Positions 37,187-46,079 of a stretch of 64,000 nt of DNA are shown piece by piece; the stretch's first letter is position 1; each line of letters begins with the position of its first letter. A program made the translations under genes and the position numbers. The notes under the pieces were generated by a model. That model made no database searches. It was not told the DNA's origin and saw only the letters and a program-made list of their open reading frames with translations. The DNA is from Prevotella sp. oral taxon 475 (lineage in GTDB: Bacteria; Bacteroidota; Bacteroidia; Bacteroidales; Bacteroidaceae), in contig NZ_CP072334.1 of the NCBI RefSeq assembly GCF_018127805.1, positions 1,342,001 through 1,406,000 of the forward strand, given 5' to 3'.

Positions 37187-38446
37187 TTATCGTTTGTGCC
37201 TTCCGGGTGCGGAGGGTTTGCCGCGGCCGCCGCCTTTGCCTCTCTTGCCGGCGGGACGATGGGAGGAGGGGCGATGGGAGGTTTTGGTGGGGATGGCGTA
37301 GGGGGGAGCGGTGCCGAGGGAGTCGGGGAGGGGAAGCTTGTCGATGGTTTTTTCGAGGAATTTCTCGATCTGGAGGAAGTAATACACGTCCTGGTCGCTG
37401 ATGAGGGTGATGGCGCGGCCGTCGCGCTCGGCTCGGGCGGTGCGGCCGATACGGTGGACGTAGTCTTCTACGTCGTGGGGCACGTCGTAGTTGATGACCA
37501 AAGCGATGTCGTCGATGTCGATGCCGCGGGAGAGGATGTCGGTGGCGACGAGCACGTCGGTGGCTCCGCTTTTGAAACGAAACATGACTTCGTCTCGCTC
37601 TTCCTGAGAGAGGTCGGAGTGCATCTCGCCGCTGTTGACTTTCATACGCAGAAGGGCGCGGTGGATCTCTTTTACTTTCTGCTTCTTACCCGAGAAGATG
37701 ATGACGCGCTGCAGGTGGCCTTCTTGGAAAATGTGCTGTAGAAGGGGAAGTTTCTGCGGCTCGTAGCAGAGGTAGGCTTGCTGGGCGATTTTCTCGGCGG
37801 GCTTGCTGACGGCGAGTTTGATTTCGATGGGATGCTTGAGCAGGGTCTTGGCGAGCTGCTCGATCTTGGGGGGCATGGTGGCCGAGAACATGATGGTCTG
37901 GCAGGTGGGGGGGAGGTGCTTGGCGATGGCGAGAATGTCTTCGGAGAAACCCATGTCGAGCATGCGATCGGCTTCGTCGAGGACGAAGAAAGAGACGCGG
38001 CTGAGGTCGACGTTGCCGATGTTCATGTGGGAGATGAAGCGGCCGGGGGTGGCGATGATGATGTCGGCTCCGAGACGAAGGGACTTGAGTTCTTGGTCGT
38101 ATCGGTTGCCGTCGTTGCCGCCGTAGATGGCCAGACTGCTGACGGTGCTGAGGTAGTAGCCGAAGCCTTGCATGGCTTGATCGATTTGCTGGGCCAGCTC
38201 GCGGGTGGGCGACATGATGACGGCGTTGATGGCGTCGTGGGGAAAACCGCCGTCGTCGAGGAGGGAGAGGATGGGCAGGAGGTAGGCGGCGGTCTTTCCT
38301 GTTCCGGTCTGTGCTACGCCGAGGATGTCTTTGCGACGGAGAATCTGCGGGATGCAGGCTTCTTGTATGGGGGTGCACTGCTCGAAGTGCATGTCGTAGA
38401 GGGCGTCGAGGACGTTGTCGTTGAGATCTAATTCTTCAAATGTCAT
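37187..38446 (-). CDS. DEAD-box RNA helicase, RhlE type
   Basis: The 419-residue protein shows all core motifs: Q motif (CTPIQEACIPQIL), Walker A AQTGTGKTAAY, PTRELA, TPGR, DEAD in VLDEADRML, SAT in MFSATMP, and YVHRIGRTARAERDG. The last 45 residues are a basic Gly/Lys/Arg-rich tail (PAGKRGKGGGRGKPS) that probably binds RNA, as in RhlE. Likely roles are ribosome assembly or mRNA decay. It lies 9 bases after the LptF/G gene. Its DNA is strongly GC-rich (43 of 60 bases are G or C in 37201-37260, counted by hand). Confidence 0.95.
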   Translation of the reverse strand: MTFEELDLNDNVLDALYDMHFEQCTPIQEACIPQILRRKDILGVAQTGTGKTAAYLLPILSLLDDGGFPHDAINAVIMSPTRELAQQIDQAMQGFGYYLSTVSSLAIYGGNDGNRYDQELKSLRLGADIIIATPGRFISHMNIGNVDLSRVSFFVLDEADRMLDMGFSEDILAIAKHLPPTCQTIMFSATMPPKIEQLAKTLLKHPIEIKLAVSKPAEKIAQQAYLCYEPQKLPLLQHIFQEGHLQRVIIFSGKKQKVKEIHRALLRMKVNSGEMHSDLSQEERDEVMFRFKSGATDVLVATDILSRGIDIDDIALVINYDVPHDVEDYVHRIGRTARAERDGRAITLISDQDVYYFLQIEKFLEKTIDKLPLPDSLGTAPPYAIPTKTSHRPSSHRPAGKRGKGGGRGKPSAPGRHKR

Positions 38447-38455
38447 GTTGTTGTC

Positions 38456-39664
38456 TTAGTTGGGGGCGTTCCTATAACAGAAATACGCCACGATGGAAAA
38501 TAGGATGTTGGGAATCCATGCTGCGAGCATGGGGGGAGTGTCGGCGTTGATGGCAAAGGTGGCTGAGACGGTCTGCAACATGATGTAACCGAAGCTTAGA
38601 GCCATTCCGATACCGAGGTAGAGGCCCATTCCGCCCTTGCGCTTGCGGGAGGAGAGGGAGAGACCTATGGTGGTGAGAATGAAGGAGGCAAAGGAGGAGG
38701 CAATGCGCTTGTGATACTCTACTTTGTATTGTACGACGTTGCCGCTGCCTCGGCCGATCTGCTTGGAGATGTAGGCGCGGAGCTCGGGGTTGGTGAAGGT
38801 TTCTTGCTGACCTTTGGAGTAGACGAGGTCGGTGGGCTCCATGAGGATGAGGGTGTCTTTTTGTTCGCCGTAGGTGATCTGCTCGCGTAGACCGTGGATG
38901 GCACGAATGCGCCAGTTGGTGGCACGCCAGTGGAATTTGGAATCGCTGATGGTGTCGTATTGCAACTCGGCGGCGGTCATGTGGCTGACGAGTTTTTTGT
39001 TTTCAAACTTGTCGAGCGAGAAACCGTAACCGCGTTTCATGTTGTTGTCGTAGTGTTGGATGTAGGCAATCACGCCGCGATCGACTTGTAACTGTACGTT
39101 CTCGGCCGAGGTGTTTTTCTTTTTGTTCTTGTACATTGATTCGAAGTTCTGGCGGATGACGGTGCCGTGGGGGATGACGTAACCGCTGAGATAGAACGAG
39201 AGTCCGGAGAGCAGAATGCATGAGAACATGTAAGGACGCATGAGGCGACGAAAGGAGACGCCGGCGGCTAACATAGAGATGATTTCGGAATTGCCGGCGA
39301 GCTTCGAGGTGAAGAAGATGACGGCGATGAAGACAAAGAGGGGACTGAAGAGATTGGCAAAGTAGGGGATGAAGTTGGCGTAGTAGTCGAAGACGATAGC
39401 GCGGAGCGGGGCGTGGAATTGGGTGAACTTGGCGAGGTTTTCGTTGACATCGAAAACAATGGAGATGGAGATGATCAGAGCGATGGAAAAAAAGTAGGTA
39501 CCAATGAACTGGCGAATGATGTAACGATCGAGTGTCTTGAGATGTCGGGTAGGAGAGAGGATTCTCAAATAGGGCACGATGGGCGTGAACCACGCCGTTC
39601 TCTTTCTCAATGAGCGGGAAATGCTCAATAACCAGTGATAACGTTTGATTTGTTTTCGTTCCAT
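38456..39664 (-). CDS. LptF/LptG-family permease (YjgP/YjgQ)
   Basis: The protein is 402 residues with three N-terminal and three C-terminal membrane helices around a periplasmic beta-jellyroll, the LptF/G layout. The core begins LKTLDRYIIRQFIGTYFFSIAL. About 40 residues precede it because no ATG, GTG or TTG occurs at the usual start. The end, GMGLYLGIGMALSFGYIMLQTVSATF, is typical. With LptB and its partner it would pull LPS from the inner membrane. It is transcribed with the helicase and lies 134 bases after tgt. Confidence 0.92.
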   Translation of the reverse strand: MERKQIKRYHWLLSISRSLRKRTAWFTPIVPYLRILSPTRHLKTLDRYIIRQFIGTYFFSIALIISISIVFDVNENLAKFTQFHAPLRAIVFDYYANFIPYFANLFSPLFVFIAVIFFTSKLAGNSEIISMLAAGVSFRRLMRPYMFSCILLSGLSFYLSGYVIPHGTVIRQNFESMYKNKKKNTSAENVQLQVDRGVIAYIQHYDNNMKRGYGFSLDKFENKKLVSHMTAAELQYDTISDSKFHWRATNWRIRAIHGLREQITYGEQKDTLILMEPTDLVYSKGQQETFTNPELRAYISKQIGRGSGNVVQYKVEYHKRIASSFASFILTTIGLSLSSRKRKGGMGLYLGIGMALSFGYIMLQTVSATFAINADTPPMLAAWIPNILFSIVAYFCYRNAPN

Positions 39665-39798
39665 TTCTTCTCTTACGTCCTTACTTCTCTACGCCTTTTT
39701 GTTACTGTACGCCTTGTGTATTTTTTGTTTTTTACTGTCTTTACTACTTCCTACCTGGTAGTTCTTACGGCTTTACTATCTTTATTAACTTTGCTCTT

Positions 39799-40926
39799 TT
39801 ATATTCGTCTTCCGAGATTGTCGATAACGCTAGATTTCCATTGCACGAAGTCGCCTTGCTCGATGTGCATGCGGGCATCGGCCGTCAGTCGCAGGTAGAA
39901 AGCCAAGTTGTGAATGCTTGCTATTTGCATGGCGAGCAGTTCTTGCGCCTTAAACAGGTGGTGCAAGTAGGCTTTCGAGTGGATGCGATCTATCTCACAG
40001 CCGTCTGGATCAATGGGCGAAAAGTCGTCTTCCCACTTCTTATTGCGCATATTCATTGTGCCTTGGTAGGTGAAGAGCATGGCATTGCGCCCGTTTCGGG
40101 TAGGCATCACGCAGTCGAACATGTCTACACCACGCTCGATAGCTTCGAGAATGTTCTGCGGTGTACCAACGCCCATGAGGTAACGAGGCTTATCTTTGGG
40201 CAGAATCTCGTTTACAACCTCTATCATCTCATACATCACCTCGGTTGGTTCACCAACTGCCAGCCCACCGATAGCGTTTCCGTCGGCACCTTTATCGGCT
40301 ACATGCTTGGCCGCCTCTTGTCGAAGGTCTTTGTAAGTACAACCTTGCACAATGGGAAAGAGGCTTTGCTGATAGCCATAAAGTGGCTCCGTTTCGTTAA
40401 AACGCTTGAAACAGCGATCCAACCAATGCTGTGTTAGCCCCAAACTTTTCTTTGCGTATGCGTAATCGCTGTTGCCCGGCGGGCACTCGTCGAATGCCAT
40501 CATGATGTCGGCACCTATGATTCGTTCGGTGTCCATCACGCTTTCGGGCGTAAACACGTGCTTGCTGCCGTCGATATGCGAACGAAACTCGCAGCCATTC
40601 TCGGTTAATCGGCGTATGCCTGTGAGCGAAAACACTTGAAAACCGCCCGAATCGGTAAGTATAGGCCTATCCCAGGTGTTGAACTTATGCAGTCCGCCTG
40701 CCTTTTTCAGCACGTCTAATCCCGGACGAAGGTAAAGGTGATAGGTGTTGCCGAGTATGATTTGCGCCTTCACCTGCTGGCGCAGCTCGCTGAAATGCAC
40801 ACCTTTCACCGACCCGCATGTGCCTACGGGCATAAATACGGGTGTCTTTATTTGTCCGTGGTCGGTGGTGATGATGCCCGTCCGAGCGTCCGACGCCGTG
40901 TCGGTGTGTTGCAATTCGAATTTCAT
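39799..40926 (-). CDS. tgt: Queuine tRNA-ribosyltransferase
   Basis: Tgt exchanges guanine-34 for a queuosine precursor in tRNAs for Asp, Asn, His and Tyr. The 375-residue protein has TPVFMPVGTCGSVKG, DSGGFQVFSL with the proton-transfer Asp, QGCTYKDLRQEAAK, GGLAVGEP and GVDMFDCVMPTRNGRNAMLFT with the nucleophile Asp. The C-terminal zinc site is degenerate: where E. coli has CxCxxC before SRAYLHHL, this protein has DGCEIDRIHSKAYLHHL with a single Cys. It starts 7 bases after the lon stop, so the two are co-transcribed. Confidence 0.95.
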   Translation of the reverse strand: MKFELQHTDTASDARTGIITTDHGQIKTPVFMPVGTCGSVKGVHFSELRQQVKAQIILGNTYHLYLRPGLDVLKKAGGLHKFNTWDRPILTDSGGFQVFSLTGIRRLTENGCEFRSHIDGSKHVFTPESVMDTERIIGADIMMAFDECPPGNSDYAYAKKSLGLTQHWLDRCFKRFNETEPLYGYQQSLFPIVQGCTYKDLRQEAAKHVADKGADGNAIGGLAVGEPTEVMYEMIEVVNEILPKDKPRYLMGVGTPQNILEAIERGVDMFDCVMPTRNGRNAMLFTYQGTMNMRNKKWEDDFSPIDPDGCEIDRIHSKAYLHHLFKAQELLAMQIASIHNLAFYLRLTADARMHIEQGDFVQWKSSVIDNLGRRI

Positions 40927-40933
40927 CTAACTA

Positions 40934-43399
40934 TCAATCCTTTTTCTTCTCTTCCTCAATGTCGAACTTGATGGCATTTTCCACCACTTCGTTGGTCAGT
41001 GCGAAGTCCCAAACGTCTTGCACATTCTCCACGTAATGGAACTTAACGCCCGTGAGATATTTCTCTGGAATTTCTTCTATATCTTTCTTATTGGCGCGAC
41101 ACATCATAATATCTGTAATGCCTGCGCGCTTTGCTGCCAATATTTTTTCTTTTATTCCACCCACGGGCAGCACCTTTCCGCGAAGCGTTATCTCGCCAGT
41201 CATGGCCGTATTTTTGCGTACCTTGCGCTGGGTTAGTGCCGAGGCGATAGACGTGGCGATGGTGATGCCGGCCGACGGACCATCTTTCGGGGTGGCTCCT
41301 TCGGGTACGTGGATGTGGATATTCCATTGGTCGAACAGGCGATAATCAACGCCAAGCTTGTCTACATGGGCCTTAACGTACTCCAAAGCAATCACTGCCG
41401 ACTCTTTCATCACGTCGCCGAGGTTACCCGTAAGCGTCAGTTTCGCCCCACGACCTTTGCTCAACGAGGTTTCGATGAACAGAATTTCGCCGCCAACGCT
41501 TGTCCAAGCCAAGCCCGTAACCACGCCGGCATAGTCGTTGCCCTGATAGATGTCGCGGTAATAAGGCGGTTTGCCCAACAGTCCTTCTATCTCGGCAGGC
41601 GTTATTTTGGCAAAAGGCAACTCGCCGTTAAGTGCCCGCAGGTAGGCCATCTTGCGCAAAGCCTTGTCTATTTGCTTTTCAAGCTGCCTCACACCACTCT
41701 CTCGGGTGTATTGTTCAATCATCTTTTCAAGAGCCGCTTTGTTGAAGTTGGGTTTCTCTGTGGCGTTTTTAGCCAAGCCCGTGTTCTGCAATTCGCGCGG
41801 CACAAGGTGGCGTTTGGCAATCTCGATCTTCTCTTCGGTGATGTAACCACTCACCTCGATAAGCTCCATACGGTCGAGCAGGGGGCGCGGAATGGTGTTG
41901 AGGTCGTTGGCGGTGGCGATAAACAGCACACGCGAGAGGTCGAAATCAACATCGAGATAGTTGTCGTGGAAGGCATTGTTCTGCTCAGGATCGAGCACTT
42001 CGAGCAACGCCGACGAGGGGTCGCCGTGCAAAGTGTTCTGCGTTACCTTGTCTATCTCGTCGAGAATAAACACAGGATTGGACGAACCTGCTTTCTGAAT
42101 GCTCTTAATGATACGGCCCGGCATGGCACCAACGTAGGTTCGGCGGTGTCCGCGAATTTCCGATTCGTCGTGCAATCCGCCCAACGACATACGCACGTAC
42201 TTACGATTCATGGCCGTGGCGATGCTCTTTCCAAGACTGGTTTTACCTACTCCGGGAGGTCCGTAAAGGCAAATGATGGGCGATTTCAGGTCTCCGCTAA
42301 GCTGTAACACGGCTAAATGCTCCAAGATACGGTCCTTCACCTTTTCCATTCCATAGTGGTCGTGGTCCAATACCTTTTGGGCACGCTTAATGCTAAGGTC
42401 GTCTTTGGTGTATTCGTTCCAAGGCAAACCCACCATCGTTTGCAGATAGGTGAGCTGTATGCTGTAATCAGGACTTTGCGGATTAAGCGTATCGAGCTTA
42501 TCCAGCTCCTTATAGAAGATCTTGCTCACCTCTTCCGACCACTTCTTACCCTTCGCTTTCTCCTCCAACTCGCGGTGTTCGGGCGAACCTTCGCCGTTGC
42601 CCAGTTCCTCCTTGATGTTCTTGATCTGTTGCTGCAAGAAATATTCGCGTTGCTGTTCGTCGATGTCTTCGCGTGTTTTGGAGCGAATGTTTTGCTTGAT
42701 TTGCAGCAGTTGCATTTCTTTATTGAGGGTGCGCAGAGCGATGTAGACACGTTCGAGCGAATTGTCGGCCTCCAACATACGCATTTTATCGTTCAGATCG
42801 AAAGGCATGTTCGAGCAGATGAAATTGGTGGCGATGACATCGTGGTGGATATTGGCGATGGCAAACTGTGCCTCGTCGGGCATTTCCTCATTTTGTTTAA
42901 TGAACTCGACGGTTTGGTTGCGCAGATCTTCCATGGCAGTGGTGTATTCGCTGCTACTGGCATCGGCAAAAGTCTCGGGAGCCTTCGACACGAGTGCAGT
43001 GAGGAAAGGCTTTCTTTTGACGATGTCTTCCAACTGGCATCGGCCTAATCCTTGGACGATGACAGTAAGATTTCCTCCAGGTCCCGACATCTCGAGCACC
43101 CTGACGAGTTTGGCGTAGACGCCAAAAGTGAAGAGGTCTCGTTTGCCGGGTTCTTCGATGTCGCTATTTTTCTGACAGAAGACGGCAAAAATGCGGTCGG
43201 GGTTGGATTTGAGTTTGTCGATGAGGTGCATACTCGCCGTCCGTCCCACGAGAATGGGTGTCACTACGCCAGGAAACAGCACGAGATTGCGTGTGGCCAA
43301 GACGGGCACCACATCGGGTGCGGGTGCATCGAAAAGTGTGCTGATGTCGCCTTCGTAGTCGGCAATCATTTGTATTGAGGTGTTGCTTTTTCTGTCCAT
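40934..43399 (-). CDS. lon: ATP-dependent Lon protease
   Basis: The 821-residue protein has the N-terminal substrate domain (VPVLATRNLVLFPGVVTPILVG), AAA module with Walker A GPPGVGKTS and Walker B FILDEIDKV, and the C-terminal protease with catalytic Ser in KDGPSAGITIATSI and Lys in GGIKEKILAAKRAG. Lon degrades misfolded and regulatory proteins. A TAACTTTG -7 element lies at 43435-43428 on the minus strand. A 41-bp repeat array separates lon from the divergent trmN6-like gene. A heat-shock element was not recognised. Confidence 0.97.
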   Translation of the reverse strand: MDRKSNTSIQMIADYEGDISTLFDAPAPDVVPVLATRNLVLFPGVVTPILVGRTASMHLIDKLKSNPDRIFAVFCQKNSDIEEPGKRDLFTFGVYAKLVRVLEMSGPGGNLTVIVQGLGRCQLEDIVKRKPFLTALVSKAPETFADASSSEYTTAMEDLRNQTVEFIKQNEEMPDEAQFAIANIHHDVIATNFICSNMPFDLNDKMRMLEADNSLERVYIALRTLNKEMQLLQIKQNIRSKTREDIDEQQREYFLQQQIKNIKEELGNGEGSPEHRELEEKAKGKKWSEEVSKIFYKELDKLDTLNPQSPDYSIQLTYLQTMVGLPWNEYTKDDLSIKRAQKVLDHDHYGMEKVKDRILEHLAVLQLSGDLKSPIICLYGPPGVGKTSLGKSIATAMNRKYVRMSLGGLHDESEIRGHRRTYVGAMPGRIIKSIQKAGSSNPVFILDEIDKVTQNTLHGDPSSALLEVLDPEQNNAFHDNYLDVDFDLSRVLFIATANDLNTIPRPLLDRMELIEVSGYITEEKIEIAKRHLVPRELQNTGLAKNATEKPNFNKAALEKMIEQYTRESGVRQLEKQIDKALRKMAYLRALNGELPFAKITPAEIEGLLGKPPYYRDIYQGNDYAGVVTGLAWTSVGGEILFIETSLSKGRGAKLTLTGNLGDVMKESAVIALEYVKAHVDKLGVDYRLFDQWNIHIHVPEGATPKDGPSAGITIATSIASALTQRKVRKNTAMTGEITLRGKVLPVGGIKEKILAAKRAGITDIMMCRANKKDIEEIPEKYLTGVKFHYVENVQDVWDFALTNEVVENAIKFDIEEEKKKD

Positions 43400-43484
43400 T
43401 TAATCTTTTTGCTCTTTTTTCGGGTGGCAAAGTTACAAATATTTCCCGATAAATCCGCCGCGCCCTTTCCTTATATATATAAAA

Positions 43485-44018
43485 GGTGTTACTGTACCCT
43501 ACAGTAACGTCGCGGAGACGAAAATGGTGTTACTGTACCCTACAAAACCGCCACGGAGGCCAAAATGATGTGATTGTACCCTACAGTAACGCCGCGGAGA
43601 CGAAAATGGTGCTACTGTACCCTACAAAACCGCCATCAGAGGCAAAAATGATGTGATTGTACCCTACAATGACGCCACGGAGACCAAAATGGTGCTAATG
43701 TACCCTACAGTAACGCTGCGGAGGCAAAAATGGTGCTACTGAGCGGCTCAAAACCGCCGCGGAGACCAAAATGGTGCTACTGAGCGGCTCAAAACCGCCG
43801 CGGAGAGAAAAATGATGCTACTGAGCCGCTCAAAACCATCGCGGAGACCAAAATGGTGCTACTGAGCGGCTCAAAACCACCGCGGAGAGAAAAATGGTGC
43901 TACTGAGCGGCTCAAAACCATCGCGGAGACCAAAATGGTGCTACTGAGCGGCTCAAAACCATCGCGGAGAGAAAAATGGTGCTACTGAGCGGCTCAGAGC
44001 GAGTGCGGAGACGCTCCA
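43485..44018. repeat. 41-bp tandem array, 13 units, with two dyad core types
   Basis: Units begin at 43485, 43526, 43567, 43608, 43650, 43691, 43732, 43773, 43814, 43855, 43896, 43937 and 43978; all steps are 41 except one of 42. Units 1-6 have the core TGTACCCTACA (in unit 1 extended to TTACTGTACCCTACAGTAA). Units 7-13 have TGAGC(G/C)GCTCA. The flanks, including GCGGAGACCAAAATGGTGCTAC or close forms, are common to both. ACCAAAATGGT is itself a dyad. The array fills the divergent gap 43400-44046 between lon and the trmN6-like gene, ending about 30 bases before the latter's start. Confidence 0.95.
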
Positions 44019-44046
44019 TGAGTAATAAACCGTGTGCTTCTGCGTT

Positions 44047-44766
44047 ATGATGGATATGAAGAATGAGTTTCGATTCAAACAGTTTGCCGTGCAACAAGAC
44101 TTGTGTGGCATGAAGGTGGGCACAGACGGTGTTCTGCTGGGAGCATGGGCGCAGGGCGGTTGGCAGGTGTTGGACGTGGGCACGGGAACCGGACTCATCG
44201 CCCTGATGATGGCTCAGCGTTTCAATCGGGCACAGATTCTGGCAATCGACCTCGAGAGTGGCGCTTGCCAGCAGGCGCGCATCAATGTCGACGCTTCGGC
44301 GTTTCGACATCGAGTGCAGGTAGAAGAGGTGTCGGTGCAGCATCTCTCGCAACGCAGGGAGATGCAGGGGACGTTCGATGCGGTTGTTTCTAATCCACCG
44401 TTCTTCGTCCGCTCGCTCAAGAGTCAAAGTGCAGCGCGAATGCTGGCACGGCATACCGACACCTTGAGTTATGCCGACCTCTTCCGATCGGTCTCTCTAC
44501 TACTCACAGCACGGGGAGAGTTCAGCGCGGTGATTCCTACCGATTCGCTCGACGATTTCCTCTCGGAGAGTTGCATCCATGGACTTTTCCTCCATCGTCG
44601 ATGTCTGGTAAAAACTACCGAAGGAAAAATGCCCAAACGCTGCCTCGTGGCCTTCGGCAAGGAACCGGCGACCACCGTCGAGGAGAACGAGGGCTGCCTG
44701 CTGGCTGCGGATGGAGAAAAAACAGAGTGGTATCGCTCACTTACGAATGATTTTTATCTCAAATAA
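44047..44766 (+). CDS. TrmN6/YfiC-type tRNA adenine methyltransferase
   Basis: The protein of about 239 residues begins MMDMKNEFRFKQFAVQQDLCGMKVGTDGVLLGAW. The family's conserved KVGTDGVLLGAW precedes the SAM motif LDVGTGTGLIALMMAQRF, and VSNPPFF is the adenine-N6 catalytic motif. E. coli TrmN6 modifies A37 of tRNA1-Val. The start at 44047 is chosen among ATG codons at 44047, 44050 and 44056; an in-frame GTG at 44032 would give an unlikely N-terminus. The last repeat unit ends about 30 bases upstream, leaving almost no room for a separate promoter. Confidence 0.88.
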   Translation: MMDMKNEFRFKQFAVQQDLCGMKVGTDGVLLGAWAQGGWQVLDVGTGTGLIALMMAQRFNRAQILAIDLESGACQQARINVDASAFRHRVQVEEVSVQHLSQRREMQGTFDAVVSNPPFFVRSLKSQSAARMLARHTDTLSYADLFRSVSLLLTARGEFSAVIPTDSLDDFLSESCIHGLFLHRRCLVKTTEGKMPKRCLVAFGKEPATTVEENEGCLLAADGEKTEWYRSLTNDFYLK

Positions 44767-44773
44767 AAAAATG

Positions 44774-44805
44774 CCGGTCTTCTCTTTTGTCAAGGAGAAG
44801 ACCGG
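44774..44805 (-). terminator. Bidirectional terminator between trmN6-like and DGK-family genes
   Basis: CCGGTCTTCTC (44774-44784) pairs with GAGAAGACCGG (44795-44805). On the minus strand it is followed by CATTTTTTTATTT; on the plus strand by TGAACTTTTT. It serves the two convergent genes. Confidence 0.85.
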
Positions 44806-44835
44806 TGAACTTTTTGCAAGGTCGAGACAGACCTT

Positions 44836-45864
44836 TTAGATGTTGAGCTTTCTTTGCAGCACCTTTCCCAGAATCTGAATCCGATGACTGCGGCGGTTGA
44901 ACACGCGGCGCATCTCATTGAGGTCGTTGAAAAGTTCGGCCGCCGCAGTCTGTAGAACATTGGGCTGCCGCTCGGATCGGTCGGCATCGGGGTTGATCAC
45001 CATCTTGATGCCTTGCTCGCGCAGAGTGACGGTGATGTCGGCTCCGGTCATCACGGGGTCGCCGTCATAGTGAATCAACCCCTCGCTACGGCGGTGGATA
45101 CGAAGTTCCTTGCAGTGGAAAGTCTTGATTTTCGAGTTCTTGTCGAGCGTTTTGTTGAACATCTCAATGCTGATTTGCGGAGCCTCAAGTATGTCGAACG
45201 GCTCCATGATGATGATGTCCATCAGTCCGTCGCTCATCGATGCCTGCGGAGCGATATAAGCATTGTTGCCATATTGCGAGGCGTTGGCGCAGGAGATGAG
45301 GAAAGCCTTGTGGCGGTGCGTGCCTGTTTCATCCTCAATCTCGTACGTCTCGGGCTGGTAGTTCAATCCTTCGCGCAAGATGTTTTCGGCGTAGGTGATA
45401 GGCCCGCGCTTGCCGGCTTGAGCAAATTTCTGACTGACAAAAGCGTCGAATCCCATTCCGCAGGTGCAGAAAAAAGGATGCCCGTTGATAATGCCGTAGT
45501 CGAAGTCGTGAATCTCGCATTTGTTGAGCACCTGGATGCTTTTCTTCGCACTCATGGGCAGGAGCAGATGCCGCGCCAGTCCGTTGCCCGATCCGCAAGG
45601 GATAATTCCCAGTGCCGTTTGAGAATGGACGATGGCACGCGCCACCTCGTTCACCGTTCCGTCTCCACCCACAGCCACGACAACGTCTGCCCCGGCATCT
45701 TTGGCCTCGGTCGCAATGACAGTGGCATGCCCCGCATATTGAGTCATGCGCAATTCGTAATCGAAAAGATCCTTGTTCAGCGTCTTTTCAATCAAATCCG
45801 GAATAGCGGCCTTGCTGGCCGTTCCCGAAATCGGATTCATGATGAAGACCATTTTCTTTTTCAT
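44836..45864 (-). CDS. Diacylglycerol kinase-family lipid kinase
   Basis: The 342-residue protein has the DAGK catalytic domain: FIMNPISGTASKAAIPDLI, VVAVGGDGTVNEVARAI (the GGDGT nucleotide loop) and IIPCGSGNGLARHL. The C-terminal beta-sandwich (YVAPQASMSDGLMDIII-like, HCKELRIHRR, HYDGDPV) is as in YegS. The start at 45864 (MKKKMVFIMNP) is preferred to 45909. The family phosphorylates diacylglycerol, sphingoid bases or ceramide. Because the divergent neighbour is serine palmitoyltransferase, a sphingolipid substrate is a fair inference. Confidence 0.9.
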   Translation of the reverse strand: MKKKMVFIMNPISGTASKAAIPDLIEKTLNKDLFDYELRMTQYAGHATVIATEAKDAGADVVVAVGGDGTVNEVARAIVHSQTALGIIPCGSGNGLARHLLLPMSAKKSIQVLNKCEIHDFDYGIINGHPFFCTCGMGFDAFVSQKFAQAGKRGPITYAENILREGLNYQPETYEIEDETGTHRHKAFLISCANASQYGNNAYIAPQASMSDGLMDIIIMEPFDILEAPQISIEMFNKTLDKNSKIKTFHCKELRIHRRSEGLIHYDGDPVMTGADITVTLREQGIKMVINPDADRSERQPNVLQTAAAELFNDLNEMRRVFNRRSHRIQILGKVLQRKLNI

Positions 45865-46038
45865 ATCACCTGATTTTTCTTTAACGTCTGCCGACTTCTT
45901 CCGCTGCAAAAATACGCCTCGGATTCAGTCTCTTTGCAAATTTACGAAAAAGCCCCTGAATACGCAGATAGCAGGACTCGAAAAATCTGACCGCCTTGAA
46001 ATCTTTGGAAAAAAGAAAGGGATTCCTGTTATTTTTGC

Positions 46039-46046
46039 TACCTTTG
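46039..46046 (+). promoter_or_regulatory. -7 element of spt
   Basis: TACCTTTG followed by CAGCC is a perfect TAnnTTTG, 34 bases before the start at 46080. A -33 TTG at normal distance was not found. Confidence 0.55.
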
Positions 46047-46079
46047 CAGCCTAATAAAACAAGAATGGTTCTTTTAAAA

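Noticed and set aside
43485..44018. CRISPR array
   Set aside because: The whole 41-base unit repeats, with no unique spacers. No cas genes are in the window. The same applies to the other arrays.
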